From the NCBI RefSeq assembly GCF_015352455.1, contig NZ_JADKPN010000001.1, positions 992,001 through 1,056,000 on the forward strand: a stretch of DNA of 64,000 bases. Direction: 5' to 3'. The stretch is from Nocardioides islandensis. GTDB taxonomy: Bacteria; Actinomycetota; Actinomycetes; Propionibacteriales; Nocardioidaceae. The position numbers and the translations under genes were made by a program. Positions 16,711-23,732 of the stretch are shown here, one piece after another. The notes under the pieces are model-generated. The model was not told where the DNA came from. It did not search any database and saw only the letters and a program-made list of their open reading frames with translations. Each line of letters starts with the position of its first letter. Positions within the stretch are counted from its first letter, which is position 1.

Positions 16711-17621
16711 CGGTGCCCGCGACGGGCGACGGGCTGAAGAACCTCGAGGGCCACACCGAGTACGACATCGTCTGGCCCTGGACGAAGCCCGGGGGTCTGC
16801 GACCGGGGAGCACCGCCGTGCTGCGGGTGAAGAACGAGGCGCCGTCCTTGCCCTTCGTGCTGCCGCCGCTGCTGCGCGCGTGCGACGAGGTGCTGCTCGT
16901 CGACAACGGCTCGACGGACGGCACGCCCGAGGTGGCGGCCGAGACCGCCGAGCGCTCGGGGCGGGCGGGGAAGTTCCGCCAGACGACGTACCCCTTCGAC
17001 GTGGCCCGGGCCGGTGCCGAGCACCTCGCCGTGCACGAGCTGTCGGTGCACTCGCTCGCGTACTTCTACAACTGGTGCTTCGCCCAGGTCTCGACCCGCT
17101 ACTCGATCAAGTGGGATGGCGACATGGTGCTGACCACCGAGGGGGAGGTGTCGATCGGCGACTGGGGCTGGCAGGTCGGCGACGTGCCCTCGATCCTCCG
17201 GGTCCCGCGACACGGGCTGTACCTCGCCGACGAGCACCACGGGTACCTCGACCTCGGGCTGCGCAACGCCGAGGAGTGGGGCTTCCCGATCGGCCCGGAC
17301 TTCGTGTTCACCAAGGCCTTCGAGTGGGAGATCCGCACGACGCCGGTCGGCGTTCGCTCCATCGGCCTGCCGCACGGGCTGTGCGTGGAGCTCAAGTACC
17401 TCGACGGCGACGAGTTCGCGCACTGGACCGACCCCGAGTCGTTCGCGACGTCGTACCGCAACAAGCGCAAGCGCCGTGAGTGGGAGGTCTTCAACGCGCT
17501 CCAGGAGGGCGTCGTACCTCCCGGGGTCCACGACATCCTCGCGCCGGAGGGCACGCACATCGTGGACTACGTCACCCACGAGTGGCTGCCCCGCGCCCCG
17601 CGGCCGCTGCAGGTCGGCTGA
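16707..17621 (+). CDS. Glycosyltransferase, GT2-like
   Basis: A 304-residue protein with AVLRVKNEAPSLPFVLPPLL, then EVLLVDNGSTDGT (nucleotide-sugar binding) and IKWDGDMVL, which stands where the DxD metal site is expected. The fold is GT-A-like but the sequence is distant from classic GT2 enzymes. It starts inside the sulfotransferase stop codon, so both are co-translated. No signal peptide or membrane segment. Together with the sulfotransferase it probably modifies an exported glycan. Confidence 0.78.
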   Translation: MTVPATGDGLKNLEGHTEYDIVWPWTKPGGLRPGSTAVLRVKNEAPSLPFVLPPLLRACDEVLLVDNGSTDGTPEVAAETAERSGRAGKFRQTTYPFDVARAGAEHLAVHELSVHSLAYFYNWCFAQVSTRYSIKWDGDMVLTTEGEVSIGDWGWQVGDVPSILRVPRHGLYLADEHHGYLDLGLRNAEEWGFPIGPDFVFTKAFEWEIRTTPVGVRSIGLPHGLCVELKYLDGDEFAHWTDPESFATSYRNKRKRREWEVFNALQEGVVPPGVHDILAPEGTHIVDYVTHEWLPRAPRPLQVG

Positions 17622-17629
17622 CACCCTCC

Positions 17630-17739
17630 CTCGGTGGTTGAGGTGTGAAGGCCGCCAGGCCTGAGCCTCGAAACCACCCCCCCGGGTGATGGTGGTTTCG
17701 AGGCTCGTCGCTGGCGCTCCTCGCACCTCAACCACCGAG
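17630..17739. repeat. Nested palindromic repeat (REP-like)
   Basis: Outer arms 17630-17645 and 17724-17739 (CTCGGTGGTTGAGGTG and complement) and inner arms 17663-17678 and 17691-17706 (GAGCCTCGAAACCACC and complement) are both perfect 16-mers; the spacers between them are only partly complementary. It follows the glycan genes and could act as a terminator. The element type resembles 14329-14433. Confidence 0.75.
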
Positions 17740-17754
17740 GCCGAGATGTACGTC

Positions 17755-17886
17755 ACCTCTCGTTTGAGTAGGCGTGCGGAAGCCCCGCCCGTAGGCTCCT
17801 GTTCTGGAGAACGAGCACATCGTCTGGTACCTGACCGGCCCTCGCTGACATGGCGAGGAGTGGGCGGCGGGACTGAAACGAGAGGT
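17755..17886 (+). other. Candidate structured 5-prime leader of the DUF2520-panC transcript
   Basis: An 11-bp perfect closing stem (17755-17765 with 17876-17886) encloses a second stem (CCCCGCCC at 17783-17790 with 17862-17870, one bulge) and three short hairpins: CTCC/GGAG, CTGGT/ACCGG and CCTCGC/GCGAGG. The 3-prime closing strand ends 4 nt before the GAGGAGA ribosome site of the 17897 gene. A TAGGCT box at 17792-17797 is a competing reading: if it is the promoter, the closing stem is not transcribed. Confidence 0.35.
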
Positions 17887-17896
17887 TCGAGGAGAC

Positions 17897-18820
17897 ATGA
17901 CGCAGCCCCTTCGGGTGGGTGTGATCGGCGCCGGCCGGGTCGGTGCCGTCCTGGCCGCCGCGCTGCGCGCCGCCGGCCACGAGATCGTCGCCGTCGCCGG
18001 TGAGTCCGACGCCTCGCGCCACCGCGCCGCGGACCTGCTGCCCGGCGTGCCGCTCGACAAGCCGACCGCCGTCGCCAAGGCCAGCGACGTGCTGCTGCTG
18101 ACCGTTCCCGACGACATGCTCGACAACGTCGCGACGACGCTGAGCGCCGCCGGCGCCATCCGCCCCGGCCAGGTGGTCGTGCACACCAGCGGCCGGCACG
18201 GCCTCGCGGTGCTCACCCCGGCGATCGCCGTCGGCGCACGGGCGATCGCGATGCACCCGGCGATGACCTTCACCGGCACCGACCTCGACCTGCCCCGCCT
18301 GCGCGGCTGTGTCTTCGGCGTCACCGCCGGGCCCGGCGAGCGCGCGCTGGCCGAGACCCTGGTGGCCGACCTCGGCGGGCTGCCGATGTTCGTGCCCGAG
18401 GACAAGCGCACGCTGTACCACGCCGGGCTCGCGCACGGAGCCAACCACCTGGTGACCCTGGTGACCCAGGCGATGGAGCTGCTCGGTGCGGCCGGCGCCG
18501 ACGACCCCGCGGCCACGCTGCGCCCGCTGCTCAGCGCCGCCCTCGACAACGCGCTCGCCCACGGCGACTCCGCGCTGACCGGGCCGATCGTCCGCGGCGA
18601 CGTCGGCACGATCCGCGGCCACCTCGCCGAGATCGCGGCGACGGCGCCCCACACGCTGCCGTCGTACGTCGCGATGGCCCGGGCGACCCTCGACCGCGTC
18701 GTCACCGACGGCCGGGTGCTGCCGATCCGCGCGAACCGCATCCGCCAGGTGCTCGACGACGCCCTGGCTGATGTGCCGGCCGGGCTGGACGTGAGCGCGT
18801 CGGACCACGAGCGTCTCTGA
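17897..18820 (+). CDS. Rossmann-like and DUF2520 domain protein
   Basis: A 307-residue protein. The N-terminal Rossmann domain begins VGVIGAGRVGAVLAAALRAAGH (GxGxxG at residues 12-17); the C-terminal DUF2520 helical domain starts near residue 140 and includes YHAGLAHGANHLVTLV. The architecture is like ketopantoate or 6-phosphogluconate reductases. In actinobacteria it stands next to panC, so a ketopantoate-reductase-like role in pantothenate synthesis has been suggested, but this is inferred from position only. A strong GAGGAGA ribosome site supports the start. It ends 4 nt before panC. Confidence 0.85.
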   Translation: MTQPLRVGVIGAGRVGAVLAAALRAAGHEIVAVAGESDASRHRAADLLPGVPLDKPTAVAKASDVLLLTVPDDMLDNVATTLSAAGAIRPGQVVVHTSGRHGLAVLTPAIAVGARAIAMHPAMTFTGTDLDLPRLRGCVFGVTAGPGERALAETLVADLGGLPMFVPEDKRTLYHAGLAHGANHLVTLVTQAMELLGAAGADDPAATLRPLLSAALDNALAHGDSALTGPIVRGDVGTIRGHLAEIAATAPHTLPSYVAMARATLDRVVTDGRVLPIRANRIRQVLDDALADVPAGLDVSASDHERL

Positions 18821-18824
18821 TCCC

Positions 18825-19697
18825 GTGCCCCCGGTGATCGCCGGCACCCGTGCGGAGCTGGCCGAGCTCCTCGTGCCCCACCGCGCGGCCGGCCGACGCG
18901 TCGGGCTCGTCTGCACGATGGGCGCGATGCACGAGGGCCACGCCAGCCTGATGCGGCGTACCCGCCTCGAGATCGGTCCCGACGCCCCGCTGGTGGTCTC
19001 GCTGTTCGTGAACCCGCTCCAGTTCGGGCCGAACGAGGACCTGGCCCGCTATCCCCGCACCTTCGACGAGGACGTCGCCCTCTGCGCGCGCGAGGGCGTC
19101 GACATCGTGTTCGCGCCGACCGTCGACGAGGTGTACCCGGGAGGCGACCCGCAGGTCACCGTCGACCCCGGCCCGCTCGCCGGCGTGCTCGAGGGGAAGA
19201 CGCGACCCGGCCACTACGTCGGCGTGCTCACCGTGGTGGCCAAGCTGTTCGGGCTGGTCCGGCCGGAGGTGACGGTCTTCGGCGAGAAGGACTACCAGCA
19301 GCTCGCCCTGGTCCGGCGGATGTCCGGCGACCTCTGCCTGGGCGTCGAGGTGCTCGGCGGCGAGACCGTCCGCGAGCCCGACGGCCTGGCGTTGTCCAGC
19401 CGCAACCGGTACCTCGACCCCGAGCAGCGGCAGCAGGCCGTCGCCCTCAGCCGAGCCCTCCGCGCCGCGCAGGAGGCCGGGCCCGAGGGGTACGCCGCCG
19501 CGCTGGCCGCCGCCGAGAAGGTGCTGGCCGACGCACCCGGGGTCGACCTCGACTACGTCGTCGTCCGGGCCGTCGACCTGGCCGAGCTGGACGAGGACGC
19601 TCGGGGGGAGGCTCGTGCCCTCGTCGCCGCCAAGGTCGGCACCACCCGCCTGATCGACAACATGCCCGTCGTCCTCGGCGCACCACTTCGCCACTAG
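18825..19697 (+). CDS. panC: Pantothenate synthetase
   Basis: Joins pantoate and beta-alanine using ATP. The 290-residue protein carries TMGAMHEGHASLMRR (HIGH-like nucleotide loop), FGEKDYQQLALVRRM and LSSRNRYL (KMSKS-like loop). The GTG at 18825 is 4 nt after the DUF2520 gene, so co-translation is likely. Unlike many relatives there is no panD (aspartate decarboxylase) after it; nadB follows directly, so beta-alanine must come from elsewhere. Its TAG stop also begins the nadB -10 box. Confidence 0.95.
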   Translation: MPPVIAGTRAELAELLVPHRAAGRRVGLVCTMGAMHEGHASLMRRTRLEIGPDAPLVVSLFVNPLQFGPNEDLARYPRTFDEDVALCAREGVDIVFAPTVDEVYPGGDPQVTVDPGPLAGVLEGKTRPGHYVGVLTVVAKLFGLVRPEVTVFGEKDYQQLALVRRMSGDLCLGVEVLGGETVREPDGLALSSRNRYLDPEQRQQAVALSRALRAAQEAGPEGYAAALAAAEKVLADAPGVDLDYVVVRAVDLAELDEDARGEARALVAAKVGTTRLIDNMPVVLGAPLRH

Positions 19698-19700
19698 CCT
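19695..19700 (+). promoter_or_regulatory. -10 box of a leaderless promoter for nadB
   Basis: TAGCCT lies exactly 6 nt before the ATG at 19707 and shares its TAG with the panC stop codon. Confidence 0.5.
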
Positions 19701-19706
19701 CTCGAC

Positions 19707-21425
19707 ATGCTTCCCGGCCGCTTGCGCGCCCCAGCCCCCGGCTGGACGGTCACCTACGACGTCGTGATCGTCGGCTCCGGGATCGCCGGCCTCACCGCAG
19801 CCCTGCGGCTCAAGGACAAGGTCGGCCGCATCCTCGTGGTCACCAAGAGCGTGCTCAACGCGGGCTCGACGCAGTGGGCCCAGGGCGGCATCGCCGCAGC
19901 GCTCGGGCCGGGCGACACCCCCGAGCAGCACGAGCACGACACCCTCGTCGCGGGTGCCGGGGCGTGCGACGAGGCCGCCGTGCGCGTCCTGGTCACCGAC
20001 GGCCCGGCCGCCGTCCGCGAGCTGATCGGGCTGGGCACCAACTTCGACCACACGTCGGCCGGCGACCTGAGCCTGACGCGCGAGGGCGGCCACCACCGGG
20101 ACCGGATCGCCCACGCCGGGGGCGACGCGACGGGAGCCGAGATCCAGCGCGCGCTGGAGGCCGCGGTCCAGGCCGCCCCCGAGATCGAGGTCATCGAGCA
20201 CGCCCTGGCCGTCGACCTGCTCCTCGACGAGCACGGCGCCGTCGCCGGGCTCACCCTGCACGTGATGGGCGAGGGCCAGATCGACGGCGTCGGGGCAGCC
20301 CACTGCCGCGCGGTCGTGCTGGCCAGCGGCGGGCTGGGCCAGGTGTTCTCGCAGACCACCAACCCGTCGGTCGCGACCGGCGACGGCACGGCTCTCGCCC
20401 TGCGCGCCGGTGCGACCGTCCGCGACCTGGAGTTCGTCCAGTTCCACCCGACCGTGATGTACCTCGGACCCGACTCCCGCGGTCAGCAGCCACTGATCTC
20501 CGAGGCGGTCCGCGGCGAGGGCGCGTTCCTCGTCGACTTCGAGGGCAACCGCTTCATGCAGGGCGTCCACGAGCTCGCCGACCTGGCCCCGCGCGACGTG
20601 GTCGCCAAGGCCATCACCCGCCGGATGCACGAGACCGGCCGGCCACACATGTGGCTGGACGCGCGGCACCTGGGTGACCCCCAAGAGGGCAGGACGGCGA
20701 GCGAAGCGAGCGACGGTTCCGGTGATCGAGCGGCGAGCGAAGCGAGCACGTCGAGATTCTGGGGGAAGCGGTTCCCGACGATCCTGGCCACCTGCCGCTC
20801 GTACGGCGTGGACCCGGTCACCGAGCTGATCCCGGTCGCCCCGGCGTGCCACTACGCGTCGGGCGGCGTGGCCACCGACCTGTGGGGACGTACCTCGGTC
20901 CCGGGCCTCTACGCGACCGGCGAGGTCGCCTGCTCCGGCGTGCACGGCGCCAACCGGCTGGCGTCGAACTCCCTGCTCGAGGGGCTGGTGTTCTCGCGGC
21001 GTATCTCCGACGTGCTCCCGGGTGAGCTGGGCGGGTTCACGCCCCCCGCCGCCGACCGGCGTACCCCGTCCCTGGTGACCGGCGACCTCCGCAACGAGCT
21101 GGAGGAGCTGATGACCGACCGGGTCGGGGTGCTCCGCTCGGCGGAGGGCCTGGCCGAGGCGGGCGAACGGCTGGCCAAGCTGGCCGAGCGCACCACCGAC
21201 GTGGTCGACCAGGCCGCGTGGGAGGCCTCCAACCTCCTCACGATCAGCGCGGCCATGACAGAAGCCGCCGCGCGCCGCGAGGAGACCCGCGGGTCGCACT
21301 GGCGCGACGACTTCCCTGACCGTGACGACGCGCGCTTCGCGGGCCACTTCGACGCCCACCTGCTCGACGGCCGGCTGGTGCTCGCCTTCTCGCCGTCCCA
21401 CCAGACCGACCCGTCGGTCGCATGA
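19707..21425 (+). CDS. nadB: L-aspartate oxidase (with an in-frame repeat insertion)
   Basis: FAD enzyme that oxidises aspartate to iminoaspartate, the first step of de novo NAD synthesis; NadA is not in the window. The 572-residue protein has the FAD loop VIVGSGIAGLTAALRL near residue 15, GGIAAAL, the HHRDRIAHAGGDATGAEI active-site region and the C-terminal helical domain. About 25 extra residues (GRTASEAS...RAASEASTSR) interrupt the usual LDARHLG-to-FPTI connection; they are encoded by a 36-bp-period repeat at 20695-20747. The rest is intact, so activity is plausible. Overlaps nadC by 4 nt. Confidence 0.95.
   Translation: MLPGRLRAPAPGWTVTYDVVIVGSGIAGLTAALRLKDKVGRILVVTKSVLNAGSTQWAQGGIAAALGPGDTPEQHEHDTLVAGAGACDEAAVRVLVTDGPAAVRELIGLGTNFDHTSAGDLSLTREGGHHRDRIAHAGGDATGAEIQRALEAAVQAAPEIEVIEHALAVDLLLDEHGAVAGLTLHVMGEGQIDGVGAAHCRAVVLASGGLGQVFSQTTNPSVATGDGTALALRAGATVRDLEFVQFHPTVMYLGPDSRGQQPLISEAVRGEGAFLVDFEGNRFMQGVHELADLAPRDVVAKAITRRMHETGRPHMWLDARHLGDPQEGRTASEASDGSGDRAASEASTSRFWGKRFPTILATCRSYGVDPVTELIPVAPACHYASGGVATDLWGRTSVPGLYATGEVACSGVHGANRLASNSLLEGLVFSRRISDVLPGELGGFTPPAADRRTPSLVTGDLRNELEELMTDRVGVLRSAEGLAEAGERLAKLAERTTDVVDQAAWEASNLLTISAAMTEAAARREETRGSHWRDDFPDRDDARFAGHFDAHLLDGRLVLAFSPSHQTDPSVA
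20695..20747. repeat. 17-bp direct repeat inside nadB
   Basis: CGGCGAGCGAAGCGAGC occurs at 20695-20711 and 20731-20747, 36 bp apart, so the frame is kept. Flanking CCCCCA/TGGGGG sequences (about 20678 and 20759) suggest a small palindromic element that inserted into the gene. Confidence 0.7.
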
Positions 21426-22330
21426 CCACCCTCAGATCCTTCGACGACCTGCCGGCCGGGCTGGTCGACGAGCTCGCCGACGCAGGCCTCGACCCGCTCG
21501 ACGTCTACGCGCACGTCGTGGCCGCCCTGGGCGAGGACCTGCCCGGCGGTGTCGACGTGACCAGCCAGGCCACCATCCCCGCCGACGCGCGCGCCGTCGC
21601 CGACTTCGGTGCCCGCGACGCCGGCGTGGTCGCCGGGCTCGGCATCGCGGCGCTGGTGCTGCACACCGTGGCCGGCGACGACCTGACGATCGAGCACCGT
21701 GCACCGGACGGCAGCCGCGTCGCGGCGGGCGACGTCGTGATGCGCGTCCACGGCCCGACGCGCGGTCTGCTCACCGGCGAGCGCACCGCGCTGAACCTCG
21801 CCTGCCACCTGTCCGGCGTCGCGACCGCGACCTCCCACTGGGTCGACGCGCTGGCAGGCACCCGGGCCAGCGTGCTGGACACGCGCAAGACGCTGCCCGG
21901 TCTGCGCGCGCTCCAGAAGTACGCCGTCCGGTGCGGCGGCGGCGTGAACCACCGCTTCTCGCTCGGCGACATGGCGATGGTCAAGGACAACCACGTGATC
22001 GCGGCCGGCGGCGTGGTGCCGGCCTACGAGGCGGTCCGCGCGGCGTACCCGGACCTGCCCGTCGAGGTCGAGGTGACGGACCTCGACCAGCTCCGGGCGC
22101 TGCTGGACGCGGGCTGCGACCGGATCCTGCTCGACAACATGGACTCGCCGACGATGGCCGAGGCGGTCCGCATCGCCGACGGGCGCGCGAGCCTGGAGGC
22201 CTCCGGCGGCCTGACCCTGGAGCGCGCCCGCGAGGTCGCCGAGACCGGCGTCGACTTCATCTCGGTCGGAGCGCTCACGCACTCGGTGGTCGTCCTCGAC
22301 ATCGGCATGGACCTCCAGGACCTGCCATGA
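21422..22330 (+). CDS. nadC: Nicotinate-nucleotide pyrophosphorylase (quinolinate phosphoribosyltransferase)
   Basis: Converts quinolinate and PRPP to nicotinate mononucleotide. The 302-residue protein shows DVTSQATIPADARA, the substrate-binding RKTLPGLRALQKYAVRCGG with GGVNHR, and the PRPP end LEASGGLTLERAREVAETGVDFISVGALTHS. It starts in the nadB stop (ATGA) and ends overlapping coaX, so nadB-nadC-coaX should form one translational unit linking NAD and CoA synthesis. Confidence 0.96.
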   Translation: MTTLRSFDDLPAGLVDELADAGLDPLDVYAHVVAALGEDLPGGVDVTSQATIPADARAVADFGARDAGVVAGLGIAALVLHTVAGDDLTIEHRAPDGSRVAAGDVVMRVHGPTRGLLTGERTALNLACHLSGVATATSHWVDALAGTRASVLDTRKTLPGLRALQKYAVRCGGGVNHRFSLGDMAMVKDNHVIAAGGVVPAYEAVRAAYPDLPVEVEVTDLDQLRALLDAGCDRILLDNMDSPTMAEAVRIADGRASLEASGGLTLERAREVAETGVDFISVGALTHSVVVLDIGMDLQDLP

Positions 22331-23100
22331 CCCTGCTCGCCGTCGACATCGGCAACAGTCACACGGTGCTGGGTCTGATCGACGGTGGCGTGGTCAGCCG
22401 CGAGTGGCGGGTGGCCACGGCCGCCCACCGGACCGCCGACGAATGGGCGGTGCTGCTGCGTGGACTGCTCGGAGATCTCCGCGACGAGGTCGACGGGATA
22501 TCGGTCTGCGCGACGGTTCCGTCGGTCCAGCACGTGTGGCGCGAGATGCTCGCCACGCACTTCGGCGACGTACCCCACTTGGTCGTGCAGCCGGGGGTGC
22601 GTACCGGAATACCCGTCCTCACCGACAACCCTCGCGAAGTGGGCACCGATCGCATCATGAACGCGCTCGCCGCGGTCACGGCGTACGGCGGGCCACTCAT
22701 CGTGGTCGATTTCGGTGGTACGGCCACGACTTTCGATGTCGTGAACAGGGCGGGGCAGTACGTCGGCGGTGCGATTGCGCCGGGAATCGAGATATCCCTC
22801 GACGCACTGGCCCGACGCGGTGCGCAGCTGCGGATGGTGGAGATGGTGCGCCCGCGCCACGTGATCGCCACGAACACGGTGGAGGCCTTGCAGTCAGGCA
22901 TGGTGTTCGGGGTGGCCAGCCAGGTCGAGGGCATTGTCGCCCGGATGCTGGAGGAGCTCGGTGAACCGCCCGGAGAAGTCCAGGTGATCGCCACCGGATA
23001 TCTCTCCACCCTCGTCGTCGGGGAGTGCGATTGCTTCACCAGAATTGACAACTGGTTGACCATGCAAGGTCTGGAGCTGGCTTTCAGGAGAAACTCATGA
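22327..23100 (+). CDS. coaX: Type III pantothenate kinase
   Basis: Phosphorylates pantothenate, the first step of CoA synthesis. The 257-residue ASKHA-fold protein starts MTLLAVDIGNSHTVLGLIDGG (phosphate 1 motif) and has VDFGGTATTFDVV (phosphate 2) and GGAIAPGIEISLDALARRGAQL. The ATG at 22327 overlaps the nadC stop. Codon use from about 22480 on is noticeably less GC-biased (ATA, GAA, TTG, ATT) than in nadC, which continues into the lsr2 leader. This is a modest drift, not clear evidence of transfer. Confidence 0.94.
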   Translation: MTLLAVDIGNSHTVLGLIDGGVVSREWRVATAAHRTADEWAVLLRGLLGDLRDEVDGISVCATVPSVQHVWREMLATHFGDVPHLVVQPGVRTGIPVLTDNPREVGTDRIMNALAAVTAYGGPLIVVDFGGTATTFDVVNRAGQYVGGAIAPGIEISLDALARRGAQLRMVEMVRPRHVIATNTVEALQSGMVFGVASQVEGIVARMLEELGEPPGEVQVIATGYLSTLVVGECDCFTRIDNWLTMQGLELAFRRNS

Positions 23101-23115
23101 GGGAATTTCGGCGGC

Positions 23116-23148
23116 GAATAGCGGAATGCCATTCGCGAGGGCTATTCT
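23116..23148 (+). promoter_or_regulatory. Candidate lsr2 promoter with inverted repeat
   Basis: A TATTCT -10 box at 23143-23148 would start a leader of about 50 nt. The box is in one arm of a GAATAGC/GCTATTC inverted repeat (23116-23122 and 23141-23147), a possible regulator site. The GAGGGAG ribosome site for lsr2 follows at about 23193. Confidence 0.4.
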
Positions 23149-23207
23149 CCTGCGGAACGGGGAATTCTCTGATTCCGATGCTTGACCTTTGAGAGGGAGC
23201 TCCAGCC

Positions 23208-23534
23208 ATGGCGCAAAAGGTCCATATCGTCCTCGAAGACGACCTGGACGGGAGCCCGGCCACCGAAACGGTGTCGTTCGGGCTCGACGGCAAGTCCTAC
23301 GAGATCGACCTCAACGACAAGAACGCCGGAAAGCTGCGCGACGCACTCGCCCAGTACGTCGGCGCCGGTCGTTCCGTGGGCGGCGCCCGTCGCGGCCGCA
23401 AGCCGTCCACGTCCACCAACCTCGGGCCCAGTGCCCGCGAGATCCGCGACTGGGCCCGCTCCAACGGGCACGACGTCCCGGACCGCGGTCGGATCCCGGC
23501 CGACGTACGCGCCGCGTTCGAGGCCGCCAACTGA
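23208..23534 (+). CDS. lsr2: Lsr2 nucleoid-associated protein
   Basis: Xenogeneic-silencing DNA-bridging protein that binds AT-rich minor grooves. The 108-residue length is typical. The N-terminal beta-sheet dimer domain starts MAQKVHIVLEDDLDGSPATETVSF; the C-terminal DNA-binding domain has REIRDWARSNGHDVPDRGRIPADV, with the RGR AT-hook-like loop. It stands between coaX and clpC as in other actinobacteria. A strong hairpin follows the stop. Confidence 0.97.
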   Translation: MAQKVHIVLEDDLDGSPATETVSFGLDGKSYEIDLNDKNAGKLRDALAQYVGAGRSVGGARRGRKPSTSTNLGPSAREIRDWARSNGHDVPDRGRIPADVRAAFEAAN

Positions 23535-23550
23535 TCGACCACCGACGTCG

Positions 23551-23576
23551 CGGGGTCCCGGGTTCTCGGGGCCCCG
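23551..23576 (+). terminator. lsr2 terminator hairpin
   Basis: CGGGGTCCCG / CGGGGCCCCG pair over ten positions (one T-G wobble) around a 6-nt loop, 17 nt after the lsr2 stop. It is followed by a pyrimidine-rich TCTCGTCATTT. Confidence 0.75.
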
Positions 23577-23594
23577 TCTCGTCATTTCGGGGTG

Positions 23595-23612
23595 TGTTCG
23601 CTCTCAGCGGAC
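23595..23612 (+). promoter_or_regulatory. ClgR-like binding site upstream of clpC
   Basis: TGTTCGCTCTCAGCGGAC fits the CGC-N5-GCG core of the ClgR motif (WNNWCGCYNANRGCGWWS) with two mismatches. It lies about 27 bp before the clpC -10 box. ClgR activates clp genes in actinobacteria; its gene is not in the window. Confidence 0.4.
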
Positions 23613-23638
23613 CGCCGTGCCTGTCGCACGGGAACGCG

Positions 23639-23644
23639 TAGGCT
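23639..23644 (+). promoter_or_regulatory. -10 box of the clpC promoter
   Basis: TAGGCT would start transcription near 23652, giving a leader of about 80 nt that ends in the CAGGAG ribosome site. Confidence 0.4.
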
Positions 23645-23732
23645 GTGAGAGGAGTTACGACTCCCGTACCCCCGAGTGCCGGCCGAGCAGAGCGACCGGG
23701 CGAGGGACCACGACTTTTCAGGAGCGATGAGC

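Noticed and set aside
17753..18916. Open minus-strand frames over the DUF2520 gene
   Set aside because: No start context or domain; + strand gene has a strong ribosome site and clear Rossmann motif.
20695..20747. Direct repeats in nadB as a CRISPR remnant
   Set aside because: Only two units, 19-bp spacer, inside an intact coding frame and no cas genes.
18702..21401. An 899-codon minus-strand open frame over panC and nadB
   Set aside because: Runs antisense through two clear genes, composition typical of an anti-frame; no domain visible.
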